DNA from: Microbacteriaceae bacterium PS02070
GTDB taxonomy: Bacteria > Actinomycetota > Actinomycetes > Actinomycetales > Microbacteriaceae
Assembly (NCBI GenBank): GCA_029959865.1
Contig: JASCPE010000001.1
Location: 682,001-746,000, forward strand
Direction of reading: 5' to 3'
DNA length: 64,000 bases
Below are positions 52,975 to 62,038 of this stretch, one piece after another (position 1 is the stretch's first letter; each line of letters opens with the position of its first letter). Under the pieces are notes generated by a model. The model did no database searches and was not told the DNA's origin. It saw nothing but the letters and a program-made list of their open reading frames with translations. Both the position numbers and the translations under genes were made by a program.

Positions 52975-54975
52975 GTGACCACGATCGACTCCCGCGCCGA
53001 ACTCGACGACGCCCAGCGGTCCGCTGTCGAACACGACGCCGGACCGCTCGTCGTGGCCGCGGGCGCCGGAACGGGTAAGACCCGCGTGTTGACCTCGCGC
53101 GTGGCGCGCCTCCTCGCGGCCGGGATCGACCCCGAGCGCATCCTGCTTCTGACCTTCACTCGACGCGCGGCAGCGGCCATGACGACCCGCGCCGCGGCAC
53201 TCTGCGATGACCCCCAGGCGGCGCAGCGCATGGCCGGGGGAACATTCCATGCCATCGCTCACCGCGTCGTGTCCGAGTACGCCCACCATCTCGGCCTCGG
53301 GGAGATCTCGGTCCTTGACCCGGGCGATGTCGTAGATCTCCTCGACCTCCTGCGCGCTGAGTACGGGCTGGACGGCACCGAGCGTCGCCTGCCCACGACG
53401 CAGGCGCTCGCCGACATCGCTTCCCGGGTCGTCAACACAGGCATTCCCGCCCGCACGGTCATCTCCGATCAGTTCCCGTGGGCGCTCGAGCACACCGAGG
53501 AGATCCTCCGCCTCCTGCGTGACTACGCGGCGCGCAAGCGGGCACGGGGTCTCCTCGATCTGGATGATCTGCTCCTGGCATGGCGCGCGCTCCTGGCCGA
53601 CCCCGACGTGGGCGCGCGTCTTCGCCGGCGGTGGGACTGGGTCCTCGTCGACGAATACCAGGACGTCAACCAGCTCCAGGTCGACATCGTGCGCGGGCTG
53701 TGCCCCGACGGTCGGGGCTTGACCGTCGTCGGGGACGATGCGCAAGCCGTCTACGGGTTTCGTGGCGCAAGCGCGGGCCACCTTCTCGCCCTTGCGCAGG
53801 AGCTTCCCGACGCGAAGATGGTGCGCCTCGAGCGCAACTTCCGCTCCACGCAGCAGATCCTCGACCTCGCCAACGAAGTGCGCCCCGGCGAGCTGAAACT
53901 GCGATTGCGCGCCGACCGTGACCTCGACGGTGAGCGCCCTTCGCTCGTGGTGTGCGAGAACGCCGACGACGAAGCACGGTCGATCGCGAGCCGCATCCTG
54001 GAGGCCCACGCCGACGGGGTGCCCCTGCGCGAGCAGGCGGTTCTGATGCGCACCGGGACGCACAGTGCCCTCCTGGAGGTCGAGCTGAAGGTGCGGGGCA
54101 TCCCGTTCGTCAAGTTCGGTGGGATCGGATATCTCGACACGGCCCACGTCCGCGATCTCGTCGCCGCATTCCGGGTGAGTCTGAACCCGGCCGACGAGGT
54201 CGCCTGGTACCGGCTGCTCACCCGCCACCGCCACATCGGGAAGAGCTACGCGCGGTCGCTTGCGGCGCTCCTGGCTGAGGGCGGACTCGCGCGCGCCGCC
54301 GAGGCGGTCGCGGCCGCGCCGCCGAAGTCACGCACGGGGCTGCAGGCAACCCTGTCGGCGTTGGAGTCGGCAGCCGGTCACGATGATGTGCCGCTTGTCG
54401 TGGAGGCGTGCCGAGAGGCAATCGATCCTCTGTTGAGGCAGCACTATCCAGACTGGTCGCGGCGTCTGGCCGAAGTGACCGGGATCGCGGAAGCGGCCGC
54501 CCGCCAGCGGGATCTGAGCGGATTCGTCGCGGAGCAGACGATCGATCCACCCACGGTCGCGTCGGACTGGGCGAAGAAGCCTCACCTCGACGAGGACTGG
54601 ATCACACTCTCCACCATCCACTCGGCCAAGGGGCTCGAGTGGGACATCGTCCATCTTCTCCGCGCCAACGACGGCGCCATCCCCTCGGATATGGCCCTCA
54701 CGAGTGAGGAGGGGCTGGAGGAAGAGCGCCGCCTCTTCTACGTGGCCCTCACTCGGGCGCGTGACGCCTTGCACGTCTACGCTCCCGCACGCCTGCCCAC
54801 GCATCCCACGAGCTTCCACGCGCGGCACGTGGCTGCCAAGCCGAGCCGCTTCCTGACCGAGGAGGCACGTGCGCTGATGGATGCGATCGATACGCGCCCG
54901 GTCCAGCCGGTGCGACCCTCGCGAGCGGTGCCCGCCCGAGTGAGCGTCCCCACCCTGGACGACCTGTTCGCCTGA
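52975..54975 (+). CDS. UvrD/PcrA-type SF1 ATP-dependent helicase
   Basis: 666 residues. Motif I AAGAGTGKTR (about 28-37), motif II VLVDEYQDVN, motif III VGDDAQAVYGFRGA, motif IV ERNFRSTQQILD, motif V TIHSAKGLEWDIVH and motif VI RRLFYVALTRARDALHVY are all present. Shorter than PcrA (about 720-760), missing part of the 2B region and C-tail. 3'-5' DNA helicase for repair. GTG at 52975 by ribosome-site distance and ORF start. Divergent from the hydrolase gene. Confidence 0.88.
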   Translation: MTTIDSRAELDDAQRSAVEHDAGPLVVAAGAGTGKTRVLTSRVARLLAAGIDPERILLLTFTRRAAAAMTTRAAALCDDPQAAQRMAGGTFHAIAHRVVSEYAHHLGLGEISVLDPGDVVDLLDLLRAEYGLDGTERRLPTTQALADIASRVVNTGIPARTVISDQFPWALEHTEEILRLLRDYAARKRARGLLDLDDLLLAWRALLADPDVGARLRRRWDWVLVDEYQDVNQLQVDIVRGLCPDGRGLTVVGDDAQAVYGFRGASAGHLLALAQELPDAKMVRLERNFRSTQQILDLANEVRPGELKLRLRADRDLDGERPSLVVCENADDEARSIASRILEAHADGVPLREQAVLMRTGTHSALLEVELKVRGIPFVKFGGIGYLDTAHVRDLVAAFRVSLNPADEVAWYRLLTRHRHIGKSYARSLAALLAEGGLARAAEAVAAAPPKSRTGLQATLSALESAAGHDDVPLVVEACREAIDPLLRQHYPDWSRRLAEVTGIAEAAARQRDLSGFVAEQTIDPPTVASDWAKKPHLDEDWITLSTIHSAKGLEWDIVHLLRANDGAIPSDMALTSEEGLEEERRLFYVALTRARDALHVYAPARLPTHPTSFHARHVAAKPSRFLTEEARALMDAIDTRPVQPVRPSRAVPARVSVPTLDDLFA

Positions 54976-55009
54976 CCCCGACGCGCTACCGTGGGAGCAG
55001 GAGGCCACC

Positions 55010-55357
55010 ATGACGAAGCTCGAAGACGCACCCGAGGGCGTGCGGGAGTTCATCGAAGTGACTCACCGCAAGGACACTGTCGGGTTTCTGGACCTTTTCA
55101 CCGAGGACGCGGTGATCGATGACTGGGGCAATCTGTTCGAGGGCCGGGAGGCGATCCGCGGATGGAACTTCACGGACAACATCGGCGTCCGCGTCCGGTA
55201 CGAACTTGAAGACGTGGTCGTTGAGGGAGAGCGAACGATCGTGACGGTCACGGTGACCGGCGGCGGGTTTAACGGCACATCGACGCTCATCTTCACCTAC
55301 GACGGCGACCTGATCTCCCGTTTGGAGATCCCCGCCGATCCCGACTACCGGCCGTAG
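55010..55357 (+). CDS. SnoaL/NTF2-like protein
   Basis: 115 residues of the cone-shaped NTF2/SnoaL fold: an N-terminal helix, DLFTEDAVIDDWGNLFEGREAIRGW and VTVTGGGFNGTSTLIFTYDGDLISRLEI. Nuclear transport factor 2-like proteins of this size are usually ligand-binding or polyketide-cyclase-like; no catalytic Asp-His pair is evident. ATG at 55010 with GGAGGC nearby, 34 bases from the helicase stop on the same strand. Confidence 0.75.
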   Translation: MTKLEDAPEGVREFIEVTHRKDTVGFLDLFTEDAVIDDWGNLFEGREAIRGWNFTDNIGVRVRYELEDVVVEGERTIVTVTVTGGGFNGTSTLIFTYDGDLISRLEIPADPDYRP

Positions 55358-55417
55358 CGGCTCCCGCCGCGGACCGAACCGGCTGACGCGTCGCGCTTTC
55401 GGTCGGGCACACGCAGC

Positions 55418-56242
55418 TCAGTGTGCGGGTGAGGCCATCTCCCACAGACGCACTGCGGCGTAGCTTCGCCACGGTGACCAGGCGGCGGCGCGGAGCGCGA
55501 GCGCAACGGCTGGCATACGGTCCACTGCCCGGCGCAAGACGATGTCGGAGGCAGGGAAGGCATCCGCGTCCCCCACGCACCGAATCGCGAGGTATCCGAC
55601 CGTCCACGGTCCGATACCACGGAGGGCACCGAGCGCGTCCAGGCTGCCCGGCTCGTGCAGGTCGAACCCCGACGCGAAGAGGGCCGCGACGCGCTGAAGG
55701 GTTTCGGCGCGGGCGGTGTTCATGCCGAGGGTCGTGCGGAGTTCGGCGACGGGTCGCTCCGCGGCGCGACCGGGATCGGGGAACGCGCGCAGCCCCTCGC
55801 CCACGGGTTCTCCGTAGGCGGCCACGAATCGCCCGCCGACCGTACGCGCGGCCGCCAGACTGATCTGCTGGCCGATCACCGCCATCGCCGCGGCTTCGAA
55901 GGCATCCACCGTGCGCGTGGGACGGATGCCCGGACGCGACGCGATCTGATCGCGAAGGAGCGCATCGGTGGCGAGATGCGCGTTGGGTGCGCTGATGTCA
56001 CGCTCCAGGTCGAACCAGCGGGCCACGAGCGCTTCCCAGCCCTCGGGCAGAGACGGCGCCGAGACATCGACGCCGTCGCTACGCACCGCCACGGTCACGA
56101 GCACCGATCGCTGTCCGACCCGCAGGGGACGGGTGTGTGCTGCGGCATCGGAGCGGTCCATTCCGGGGAGGGAATGCAACGCCAGCGCTCGCTGCGCAGC
56201 AACGGTATCCAACGGCCCCACGGAGCGAAGGAAGGCTTTCAC
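55418..56242 (-). CDS. alkA: AlkA-type DNA-3-methyladenine glycosylase II
   Basis: 274 residues. Helix-hairpin-helix GPD: VIGQQISLAAARTVGGR, the hairpin LRGIGPWTVGYLAIR and catalytic Asp in DAFPASDIVLRRAV (about 230-243). Removes alkylated bases from DNA. It starts inside the stop of the tag gene (ATGA at 56239), so both are co-translated. Confidence 0.85.
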   Translation of the reverse strand: MKAFLRSVGPLDTVAAQRALALHSLPGMDRSDAAAHTRPLRVGQRSVLVTVAVRSDGVDVSAPSLPEGWEALVARWFDLERDISAPNAHLATDALLRDQIASRPGIRPTRTVDAFEAAAMAVIGQQISLAAARTVGGRFVAAYGEPVGEGLRAFPDPGRAAERPVAELRTTLGMNTARAETLQRVAALFASGFDLHEPGSLDALGALRGIGPWTVGYLAIRCVGDADAFPASDIVLRRAVDRMPAVALALRAAAWSPWRSYAAVRLWEMASPAH

Positions 56243-56838
56243 TGCCAGACGCCCGAGGTGCCGCGCCTGTGTGAGCCGAGCAAGTGCGTGTCGATGATCC
56301 CGATCGCCTCCATCAGGGCGAACATCGTCGTCGGCCCGACGAACGCGAAGCCACGTCGGCGCAGCCCCGTGGCGAGCGCTTCCGATTCGGTCGAGCGTGT
56401 GGGAACGTCGGCGGCGGCCTCCGGTGTGGGTGTGCGGGGTGGCTGAAACGACCAGACGAAGTCCGCGAGGCCACCTTCGGCGCGAAGGTCAAGAGTTGCC
56501 GCGGCATTTCGGATCGTGGCGGCCACCTTGGCGCGATTGCGGACGATTCCCGCGTCGTTGAGCAGCCGGTCAGTGTCGGCCTGGCCGAACTGTGCAACGA
56601 CCTCCGGGTCGAAGTTCGCGAACGCCGCTCGGAACGCCTCGCGCTTACGCAGGATCGTCGCCCACGACAGGCCCGACTGGAACGCCTCGAGGCTGAGTCG
56701 CTCGAAGACGCCCCGCTCGTCTCGCACCGGCATGCCCCATTCGGTGTCGTAATACTCGCGCAGGAGCGCATCGGTTGCCGCCCACCGCGGCCGAGCGAGA
56801 CCGTCTTCACCGATGACGAGATCGGTCATCGAAGGCAT
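56239..56838 (-). CDS. tag: Tag-type DNA-3-methyladenine glycosylase I
   Basis: 199 residues, usual length. RPRWAATDALLREYYDTEWG, then FERLSLEAFQSGLSWATIL and GFAFVGPTTMFALMEAIGI are conserved in Tag. Zinc-site His and Cys of the E. coli type near the ends are only partly visible (TSGVWQ tail). Removes N3-methyladenine. ATG at 56838 or internal ATG at 56829. Upstream of alkA on the minus strand. Confidence 0.87.
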   Translation of the reverse strand: MPSMTDLVIGEDGLARPRWAATDALLREYYDTEWGMPVRDERGVFERLSLEAFQSGLSWATILRKREAFRAAFANFDPEVVAQFGQADTDRLLNDAGIVRNRAKVAATIRNAAATLDLRAEGGLADFVWSFQPPRTPTPEAAADVPTRSTESEALATGLRRRGFAFVGPTTMFALMEAIGIIDTHLLGSHRRGTSGVWQ

Positions 56839-56987
56839 GCGCTCACCCTATCGGCCGCCTCCGACGGCCGTGGGATTCGCTCTCCGTCCGTCTCGCACCG
56901 CGAGAGTCGCCTCGTGACATCGGAGATTGCTACGCATGGTGTGCGCCCGTAGCCTCGGGGCGAGTTCACGATGCGAAGGGAGCGCGC

Positions 56988-57848
56988 ATGGCTGAGATTC
57001 TTACCACCCCGCAGGAGCTGAAGGACGCCCTGGCTGCTGGTGCCTACCCGGACGGCGGTCCGGTACGGATCCTCGATGTGCGCTGGCGCCTGGACAAGCC
57101 CGACGGGCGGGACGATTACCGGGCGGGGCATATCCCGGGTGCCGTGTATGTCGACCTTGACCATGAGCTCGCCTCCCACGGCGAGCCCCAGGAAGGCCGC
57201 CATCCTCTCCCGGCGCGCGAGGAGTTCGAGGCGTCCGCTCGTCGCTGGGGGATCCGCCGCGGCGACACGGTCGTGGTCTACGACAATCTGAAGAACCTGT
57301 CCAGCGCGCGAGCGTGGTGGCTGCTCCGCTTCTTCGGGGTTGCCGACGTTCGCCTGCTCGATGGGTCGCTGCGTGCCTGGACGTCTGCCGGTTACGGGCT
57401 GGCGACGGGCGATGAGGCGCCGAGTGAGGGAGGGGATGTCGTCCTGACGGAGGGAACCCTCCCGACGTTGGACCTCGACACCGTTGCCGACTTCGCGAGC
57501 ACGAGACTCCTTCTGGACGCCCGCGCGAGTGAACGGTATCGCGGAGATGTCGAGCCGATCGATCCGCGGGCCGGGCACATCCCCGGCGCGGTCAACGCGC
57601 CCACGACGGACAACGTCGACGGCGACGGGCGCTTTCTTCCCGAAGGTGCGCTTCGGGCTCGATTCACGGCGCTCGGCGGCGCAGTGGGAACACCGGTAGG
57701 TGTCTACTGCGGCTCGGGGGTCACTGCCGCGCACGAGGCCGTCGCCTTGTCCCTCGCCGGATTCGAACCGGTTCTGTATCCGGGGTCGTGGAGCCAGTGG
57801 TCGAATCATCCGGAGCGCGCGGTGGCCACAGGCGCCGAGCCCGGCTGA
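56988..57848 (+). CDS. Thiosulfate/3-mercaptopyruvate sulfurtransferase
   Basis: 286 residues with two rhodanese domains. The first (about 1-135) has RILDVRWRLD and AGHIPGAVYVDLD; the second carries the active Cys in VGVYCGSGVTA (about 238-246), CRG-type loop altered to YCGSGV as in SseA. LLDARASERYRGD is the typical inner linker. Transfers sulfane sulfur to cyanide or thiols. ATG at 56988 with GGGAG upstream; stands alone. Confidence 0.87.
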   Translation: MAEILTTPQELKDALAAGAYPDGGPVRILDVRWRLDKPDGRDDYRAGHIPGAVYVDLDHELASHGEPQEGRHPLPAREEFEASARRWGIRRGDTVVVYDNLKNLSSARAWWLLRFFGVADVRLLDGSLRAWTSAGYGLATGDEAPSEGGDVVLTEGTLPTLDLDTVADFASTRLLLDARASERYRGDVEPIDPRAGHIPGAVNAPTTDNVDGDGRFLPEGALRARFTALGGAVGTPVGVYCGSGVTAAHEAVALSLAGFEPVLYPGSWSQWSNHPERAVATGAEPG

Positions 57849-57923
57849 GGCTCCGACGCCGACTCGCTCCCGTGAAGGACAGCGAGAGGGTGCCCTGACG
57901 CCGTCGGTGTGGTCGCACAACCG

Positions 57924-58526
57924 TCAGAGATATCCGGGGGCCCCGCGTTCCAGATTCAACAGCGCCTCCTTCGTCGCCGGACCGCCGGCGTACCCGCCGA
58001 TGGAGCCGTCAGCGCGGAGGACGCGGTGGCAGGGCACCACGATCGGAAGGGGGTTCGTCGAGCACGCGGTGCCGACGGCCCGCACGGCACGGGGGTTGCC
58101 GAGCGATGCCGCAACCTCACCGTAGGTGCGGGTGTGCCCATACGGAATCTGAGGCAGGGAGCGCTGAACGTCACGACGAAAGCCTGACGAGAGTCGATCA
58201 TCCAGCGCCAGCTCGAAGGAGTGTCGCGTGCGCTGGAAGTACTCGTCGAGCTGCATCGCGGCAAGGTCCAGTCGGCGCGTCGAGCGAAGGATGCGGCCAC
58301 CGATCCGCCGAGCGAGGGTATCCAGAACCGAGTCGTGATCCTCGCTCGCGAACGCCACGCGGGCAAGGCCCGCCGGCGTCGCCGCGAGCAGGAGCGCGCC
58401 GACCGGGGAGTCGACGGTGCGGTACGCGAGGTCGAGGTCGCCGGCCTCTGCTGCCTCGGCCGCAAGCCGCTCGCGCAACGCGTCGAGGTGGGCGAGGGAG
58501 ATCGGGAAGAGCTCGGTATCGGTCAT
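57924..58526 (-). CDS. Methylated-DNA--cysteine methyltransferase (MGMT), second copy
   Basis: 200 residues. Acceptor Cys in VVPCHRVLRADGSIGGY, HTH-like SLGNPRAVRAVGTAC before it, and an N-terminal domain (about 1-85). Repairs O6-methylguanine by one-time transfer. It overlaps the sigma factor gene by ATGA. A second MGMT gene sits upstream of that sigma factor. Confidence 0.88.
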   Translation of the reverse strand: MTDTELFPISLAHLDALRERLAAEAAEAGDLDLAYRTVDSPVGALLLAATPAGLARVAFASEDHDSVLDTLARRIGGRILRSTRRLDLAAMQLDEYFQRTRHSFELALDDRLSSGFRRDVQRSLPQIPYGHTRTYGEVAASLGNPRAVRAVGTACSTNPLPIVVPCHRVLRADGSIGGYAGGPATKEALLNLERGAPGYL

Positions 58527-58999
58527 GACGTGCCTTCCGTGTGTCGAAGGGTGATGCGGAGGGACCGCACCGCGTCAGAGGCGGCGCGCCGCACCGCGGC
58601 CGGGGTCGTTCCGGTGAGTTCAGCCGTTTCCGAGTGCGGGAGGCCACCGAGATAGTGGTAGGCGATTGCGAGGCGTTGCCGCTCGGGCAGAGCGGCTACC
58701 GCAGCCCAGACGTCCAGGCCCGTGTCGTGATCGGGAGTGTGGCCGGGGTCCGGCACCTCCGGGACGGGCAGGGGTGCGCGGGATCGCGCACGCAGGATGT
58801 CGATCGACTTGCGCTGAGCAACGCGGACGAGCCACGCCTCCACCTGAGGATGGTCGGCAAGATCCGGCCATGCGTGAAGCGCGGCGAGGAAGGTTTCCGA
58901 CCATGCGTCGTCGGCGTCGGGCCCCGCGCCGAGCGCGGCGCGACACACGCGCAGGACGCGGGCGCCGTGCGTGTGGACGAGGGTGTCGAAGACCGGCAT
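58523..58999 (-). CDS. ECF-type RNA polymerase sigma factor
   Basis: 158 residues. Region 2 (RVCRAALGAGPDADDAWSET-like, then FLAALHAWPDLADHPQVEAW) and region 4 (LPERQRLAIAYHYLGGLPHS, TAELTGTTPAAVRRA) are recognisable, with no extra domains. No anti-sigma gene is next to it. It lies between two MGMT genes on the same strand with a gap of three bases and an overlap of four, so all three are one operon. It may direct an alkylation response, which is inference. Confidence 0.83.
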   Translation of the reverse strand: MPVFDTLVHTHGARVLRVCRAALGAGPDADDAWSETFLAALHAWPDLADHPQVEAWLVRVAQRKSIDILRARSRAPLPVPEVPDPGHTPDHDTGLDVWAAVAALPERQRLAIAYHYLGGLPHSETAELTGTTPAAVRRAASDAVRSLRITLRHTEGTS

Positions 59000-59002
59000 G
59001 GC

Positions 59003-59509
59003 TCAGAACAGTCGGTCCATCGAGACGGACCCTTCGAGCTCCAGGAGGGCGCGCTTGCGCTCGAGGCCTCCCGCGAAGCCGGTGAGGGAACCGTTCGCCC
59101 CCACGACGCGGTGGCACGGTACGACGATGCTGAGCGGATTGTGCCCGACGGGCCACCCGACCCGCTGCGCGAGGTGGGGGTTGCCGAGCGTCGTGGCGAT
59201 CGCGCCATAGGTCGTGGTCTGCCCGAAGGAGAGAGTGCGCAGGATCTGCCACACGGATTCGCTGAACTCATCTGCCGCGGTCTTCAGGGGCAGATCGAAG
59301 TGCGTGCGACTCCCGCCGAGGTACTCGCCCAGCTGCCGCGCGGTCTCTTCGAGCACGGAGACGTCGGCGGGTTCGACGCGCTCACCGAGCGATTCGGCTC
59401 GGGGTGGATAGCGATGATCGGGAAAGTAGATCCCGACGAGGTCATCACCGTGGGCCACGAGGAGAAGCTCGCCCAGGGATGTGGCCGCGTACGCGTGGTG
59501 TCTGTTCAT
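59003..59509 (-). CDS. ogt: Methylated-DNA--cysteine methyltransferase (MGMT), first copy
   Basis: 168 residues. Acceptor Cys in VVPCHRVVGANGSLTGFAGG and TTLGNPHLAQRVGWPVGHNP before it; N-terminal fold LGELLLVAHGDDLVGIYF. Full length for Ogt. ATG at 59509 preferred over 59527. First in the MGMT - ECF sigma - MGMT operon. The two copies are only moderately alike, so they are not a recent duplication. Confidence 0.88.
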   Translation of the reverse strand: MNRHHAYAATSLGELLLVAHGDDLVGIYFPDHRYPPRAESLGERVEPADVSVLEETARQLGEYLGGSRTHFDLPLKTAADEFSESVWQILRTLSFGQTTTYGAIATTLGNPHLAQRVGWPVGHNPLSIVVPCHRVVGANGSLTGFAGGLERKRALLELEGSVSMDRLF

Positions 59510-59633
59510 GGCTGACCTCCGGTTCACCCTACTCAGTAGTCGTTCTCACCGGCCGAAGTGTGAGGTCCCTCGGACACGACCTAGACTGGAGAGGTCAGCC
59601 CCGCACGCGGGGACCATAACTTCTGGATCGACC

Positions 59634-60263
59634 GTGTCCGACGCAGCTTCTCCGCGCACCTTCGAGGTGCGCCACGTGCAGATTGCCCGCGCGCTTCTGG
59701 CCGCAATCGCCGCAATCATGATCACCTTCTCGGGTGACCACTCCGCGGCCGTGGGATTGTCGGTCTTCAGCGGGTTCGCGATGGCGACCGCTCTCGTGCT
59801 GCTGCTGTCCGCCTGGATCGTCTCGCCCAAGGGGGAGCGCTGGTTCCCGGTCGTGCTCGGCGCGATCGCGTTGGTCGCGGGTCTCGTCGGCAGCGTCGCG
59901 GGCTGGCGGACGACTGAGGTGTACTTCGGGCTCGTCATCGTCTGGGCCGCTGTCTCCGGCCTCTGGGAGCTCATCGTCGGGATCGTCGGACGTCGCACTC
60001 GCGCGCTGTGGCGCGACGAGGTGCTCACCGGGGCGATCACCGTCGCGCTCGCCGTTGCGCTCCTGTTCGTCTCCCCGTCGTATGCCGCGGAGTACACGAT
60101 CAAGGAGACCGGTGATACCGGCGTCCTGACCGGCATCACGATCGGTGTGGGACTGTTCGGTGGCTACGCCGCGATCATTGCCGTGTTCCTCGGGATCGCC
60201 GCCTTCTCCCCACGCTCCGGGCACCGCACCACCGCTGAGGTCGCGGCGGAGGACGCACGATGA
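59634..60263 (+). CDS. HdeD/DUF308-like membrane protein
   Basis: 209 residues, six membrane helices in pairs (ALLAAIAAIMITFSGD, GFAMATALVLLLSAWIV, VLGAIALVAGLVGSVAGW, GLVIVWAAVSGLWELIVGI, TGAITVALAVALLFV, ITIGVGLFGGYAAIIAVFLG). The paired-helix layout and GWRTTEVYFGLVIVWAAVSGL fit the HdeD/DUF308 family of unknown function. GTG at 59634 selected because the upstream part is non-coding. Overlaps the next gene by ATGA. Confidence 0.7.
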   Translation: MSDAASPRTFEVRHVQIARALLAAIAAIMITFSGDHSAAVGLSVFSGFAMATALVLLLSAWIVSPKGERWFPVVLGAIALVAGLVGSVAGWRTTEVYFGLVIVWAAVSGLWELIVGIVGRRTRALWRDEVLTGAITVALAVALLFVSPSYAAEYTIKETGDTGVLTGITIGVGLFGGYAAIIAVFLGIAAFSPRSGHRTTAEVAAEDAR

Positions 60264-60589
60264 GCGATCACAAACCCTCCCGTCGGGAGTTGATGCGTCC
60301 TGTCCAGCTCCTCGGCCTCGCGTTCGTGGCTGCGCTCTTCGCCGGCGTCGTCACCGCCGTATCGACCGGCCTTTTCCAGGCTCGTCCGGCTGACCAGCTG
60401 CAGGACTCACTCGTCCTTGCGCTGGTCATCGCGGGCATCACCTTCATCGTCACGCTCGTTGTGATGGCCCTGCTCGTGCTCGCCATCGATCCCGCGCAGG
60501 TCACGAAGACGATCGACAAGCCAGTCCTGTACGACGACGAGGACGACTCCTCCGGGTCCGACACGGGCGAACACACGCGCCGCGACTGA
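60260..60589 (+). CDS. Small two-helix membrane protein
   Basis: 109 residues. Two membrane helices (VQLLGLAFVAALFAGVV and FIVTLVVMALLVLAI), a short outer loop (FQARPADQLQD) and an acidic cytoplasmic tail with DDEDDSSGSD. No family I can name; often annotated loosely in Microbacteriaceae. Overlaps the HdeD-like gene, hence likely a functional pair. Convergent with purB. Confidence 0.65.
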   Translation: MSDHKPSRRELMRPVQLLGLAFVAALFAGVVTAVSTGLFQARPADQLQDSLVLALVIAGITFIVTLVVMALLVLAIDPAQVTKTIDKPVLYDDEDDSSGSDTGEHTRRD

Positions 60590-60627
60590 CGGGCAGGGCT
60601 CCCGGTCGAGGGGTCAGTCGGTACCGG

Positions 60628-62010
60628 TCAGTCCGTGTTCTGAACCAGGTCCGCCGCGATGCCGGTGTACGTCGACGGAGTCAGTTCGGAAAGGCGCTGC
60701 TTCGCATCGTCTCCGATGTCCAGACCCGCCACGAACTCTGCCAGCTCCGCGGCGCCGACGCGACGGCCGCGGGTGAGGTCCTTGAGGAGCGCGTAGGGGT
60801 CGCGGATCTGCGAACGCCCCGCGACGATCTCTGCGCGCACGACCGTCTGGATCGCTTCGGCGAGCACCTCCCAGTTGGCGTCGAGGTCCGCATCCAGGAC
60901 GTGGCGGGAGAGGGAGATCTCGCCGAGTCCGCGGCGGAGATTGTCGAGCGCCAGGAGCGAGTGTCCGAAGGCGACGCCGATGTTGCGCTGCGTCGTGGAG
61001 TCGGTGAGGTCGCGCTGCAGACGGCTCGTCACGAGCGTCTGGGACAGGGTCTGGAACAGCCCGCTGGAGATCTCCAGGTTCGCTTCGGCGTTCTCGAACC
61101 GGATCGGGTTGATCTTGTGCGGCATCGTCGAGGAACCGGTCGCTCCGGCGACGGGGATCTGGGCGAAGTAGCCGAGGGAGATGTAGGTCCAGATATCGGT
61201 GGCGAGGTTGTGCAGAATGCCGCCGGAATGCCGGGCACGGTCGTACAGTTCGACCTGCCAGTCATGAGGTTCGATCTGCGTGGTCAGGCCCGCGAAGTCC
61301 AGGCCCAGGCCTTCGATGAAGGTGCGCGAGAGGGTGGGCCAATCCACCTCCGGCGCTGCGGCGAGGTGCGCGGACCAGGTGCCGGTCGCTCCGGAGAATT
61401 TCGCGAAGTACTCTCCGGAGTCCAACTGCGCCTGGATGCGCTCCAGTCGTGCGACGAAGACGGCGATCTCCTTGCCCATGGTCGTGGGGGTCGCGGGCTG
61501 ACCGTGCGTGCGTGCCAGCATGGCGGCATCGCGCAACTCCACGGCAAGGTCTCTCAGGGCGTCAACGACGACATCCAGCGCCGGTCGCCATACGTTCTCC
61601 ACCGCACGCTTGACGGTGAGCGCGTAGGACGTGGAGTTGATGTCCTCACTCGTGCAGGCGAAGTGTGTGAGCTCGGCGATGGCATCGAGGCCGAGCGATG
61701 CGAGACGGTCACGGACGAGGTATTCGATCGCCTTCACGTCGTGACGGGTCACCGCCTCCTTCTCCGCGAGCCAGGAGATCTCCTCGTCGCCGAAGTCACG
61801 GTAGAGACCGCGGAGTGAGGTCTTCTGGTCGTCTGTCAGCGGATCGGTTCCGAACAGTCGGTGGTCGGTGAGGGTGATGATCCACTCCACCTCGACCTCG
61901 ACGCGGGCGCGGTTGAGGCCCGCTTCCGAGAGGTAGTCGGCAAGACCGGACACTGCGGCGCGATAGCGACCGTCGAGGGGGCTCAAGGGCTGGGGGGAGA
62001 GAGACGTCAC
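60628..62010 (-). CDS. purB: Adenylosuccinate lyase
   Basis: 460 residues, tetrameric lyase of purine synthesis acting on SAICAR and adenylosuccinate. SLSPQPLSPLDGRYRAAV is the PurB start, LARTHGQPATPTTMGKE the catalytic His stretch, and GSSTMPHKINPIRFENAEAN the family signature with catalytic Ser. GTG at 62010 by homology of the N-terminus; the longer reading is antisense-like. Soluble. Confidence 0.93.
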   Translation of the reverse strand: MTSLSPQPLSPLDGRYRAAVSGLADYLSEAGLNRARVEVEVEWIITLTDHRLFGTDPLTDDQKTSLRGLYRDFGDEEISWLAEKEAVTRHDVKAIEYLVRDRLASLGLDAIAELTHFACTSEDINSTSYALTVKRAVENVWRPALDVVVDALRDLAVELRDAAMLARTHGQPATPTTMGKEIAVFVARLERIQAQLDSGEYFAKFSGATGTWSAHLAAAPEVDWPTLSRTFIEGLGLDFAGLTTQIEPHDWQVELYDRARHSGGILHNLATDIWTYISLGYFAQIPVAGATGSSTMPHKINPIRFENAEANLEISSGLFQTLSQTLVTSRLQRDLTDSTTQRNIGVAFGHSLLALDNLRRGLGEISLSRHVLDADLDANWEVLAEAIQTVVRAEIVAGRSQIRDPYALLKDLTRGRRVGAAELAEFVAGLDIGDDAKQRLSELTPSTYTGIAADLVQNTD

Positions 62011-62038
62011 GGGGCTCCGATCCGGGCCGGTGTCGCGC

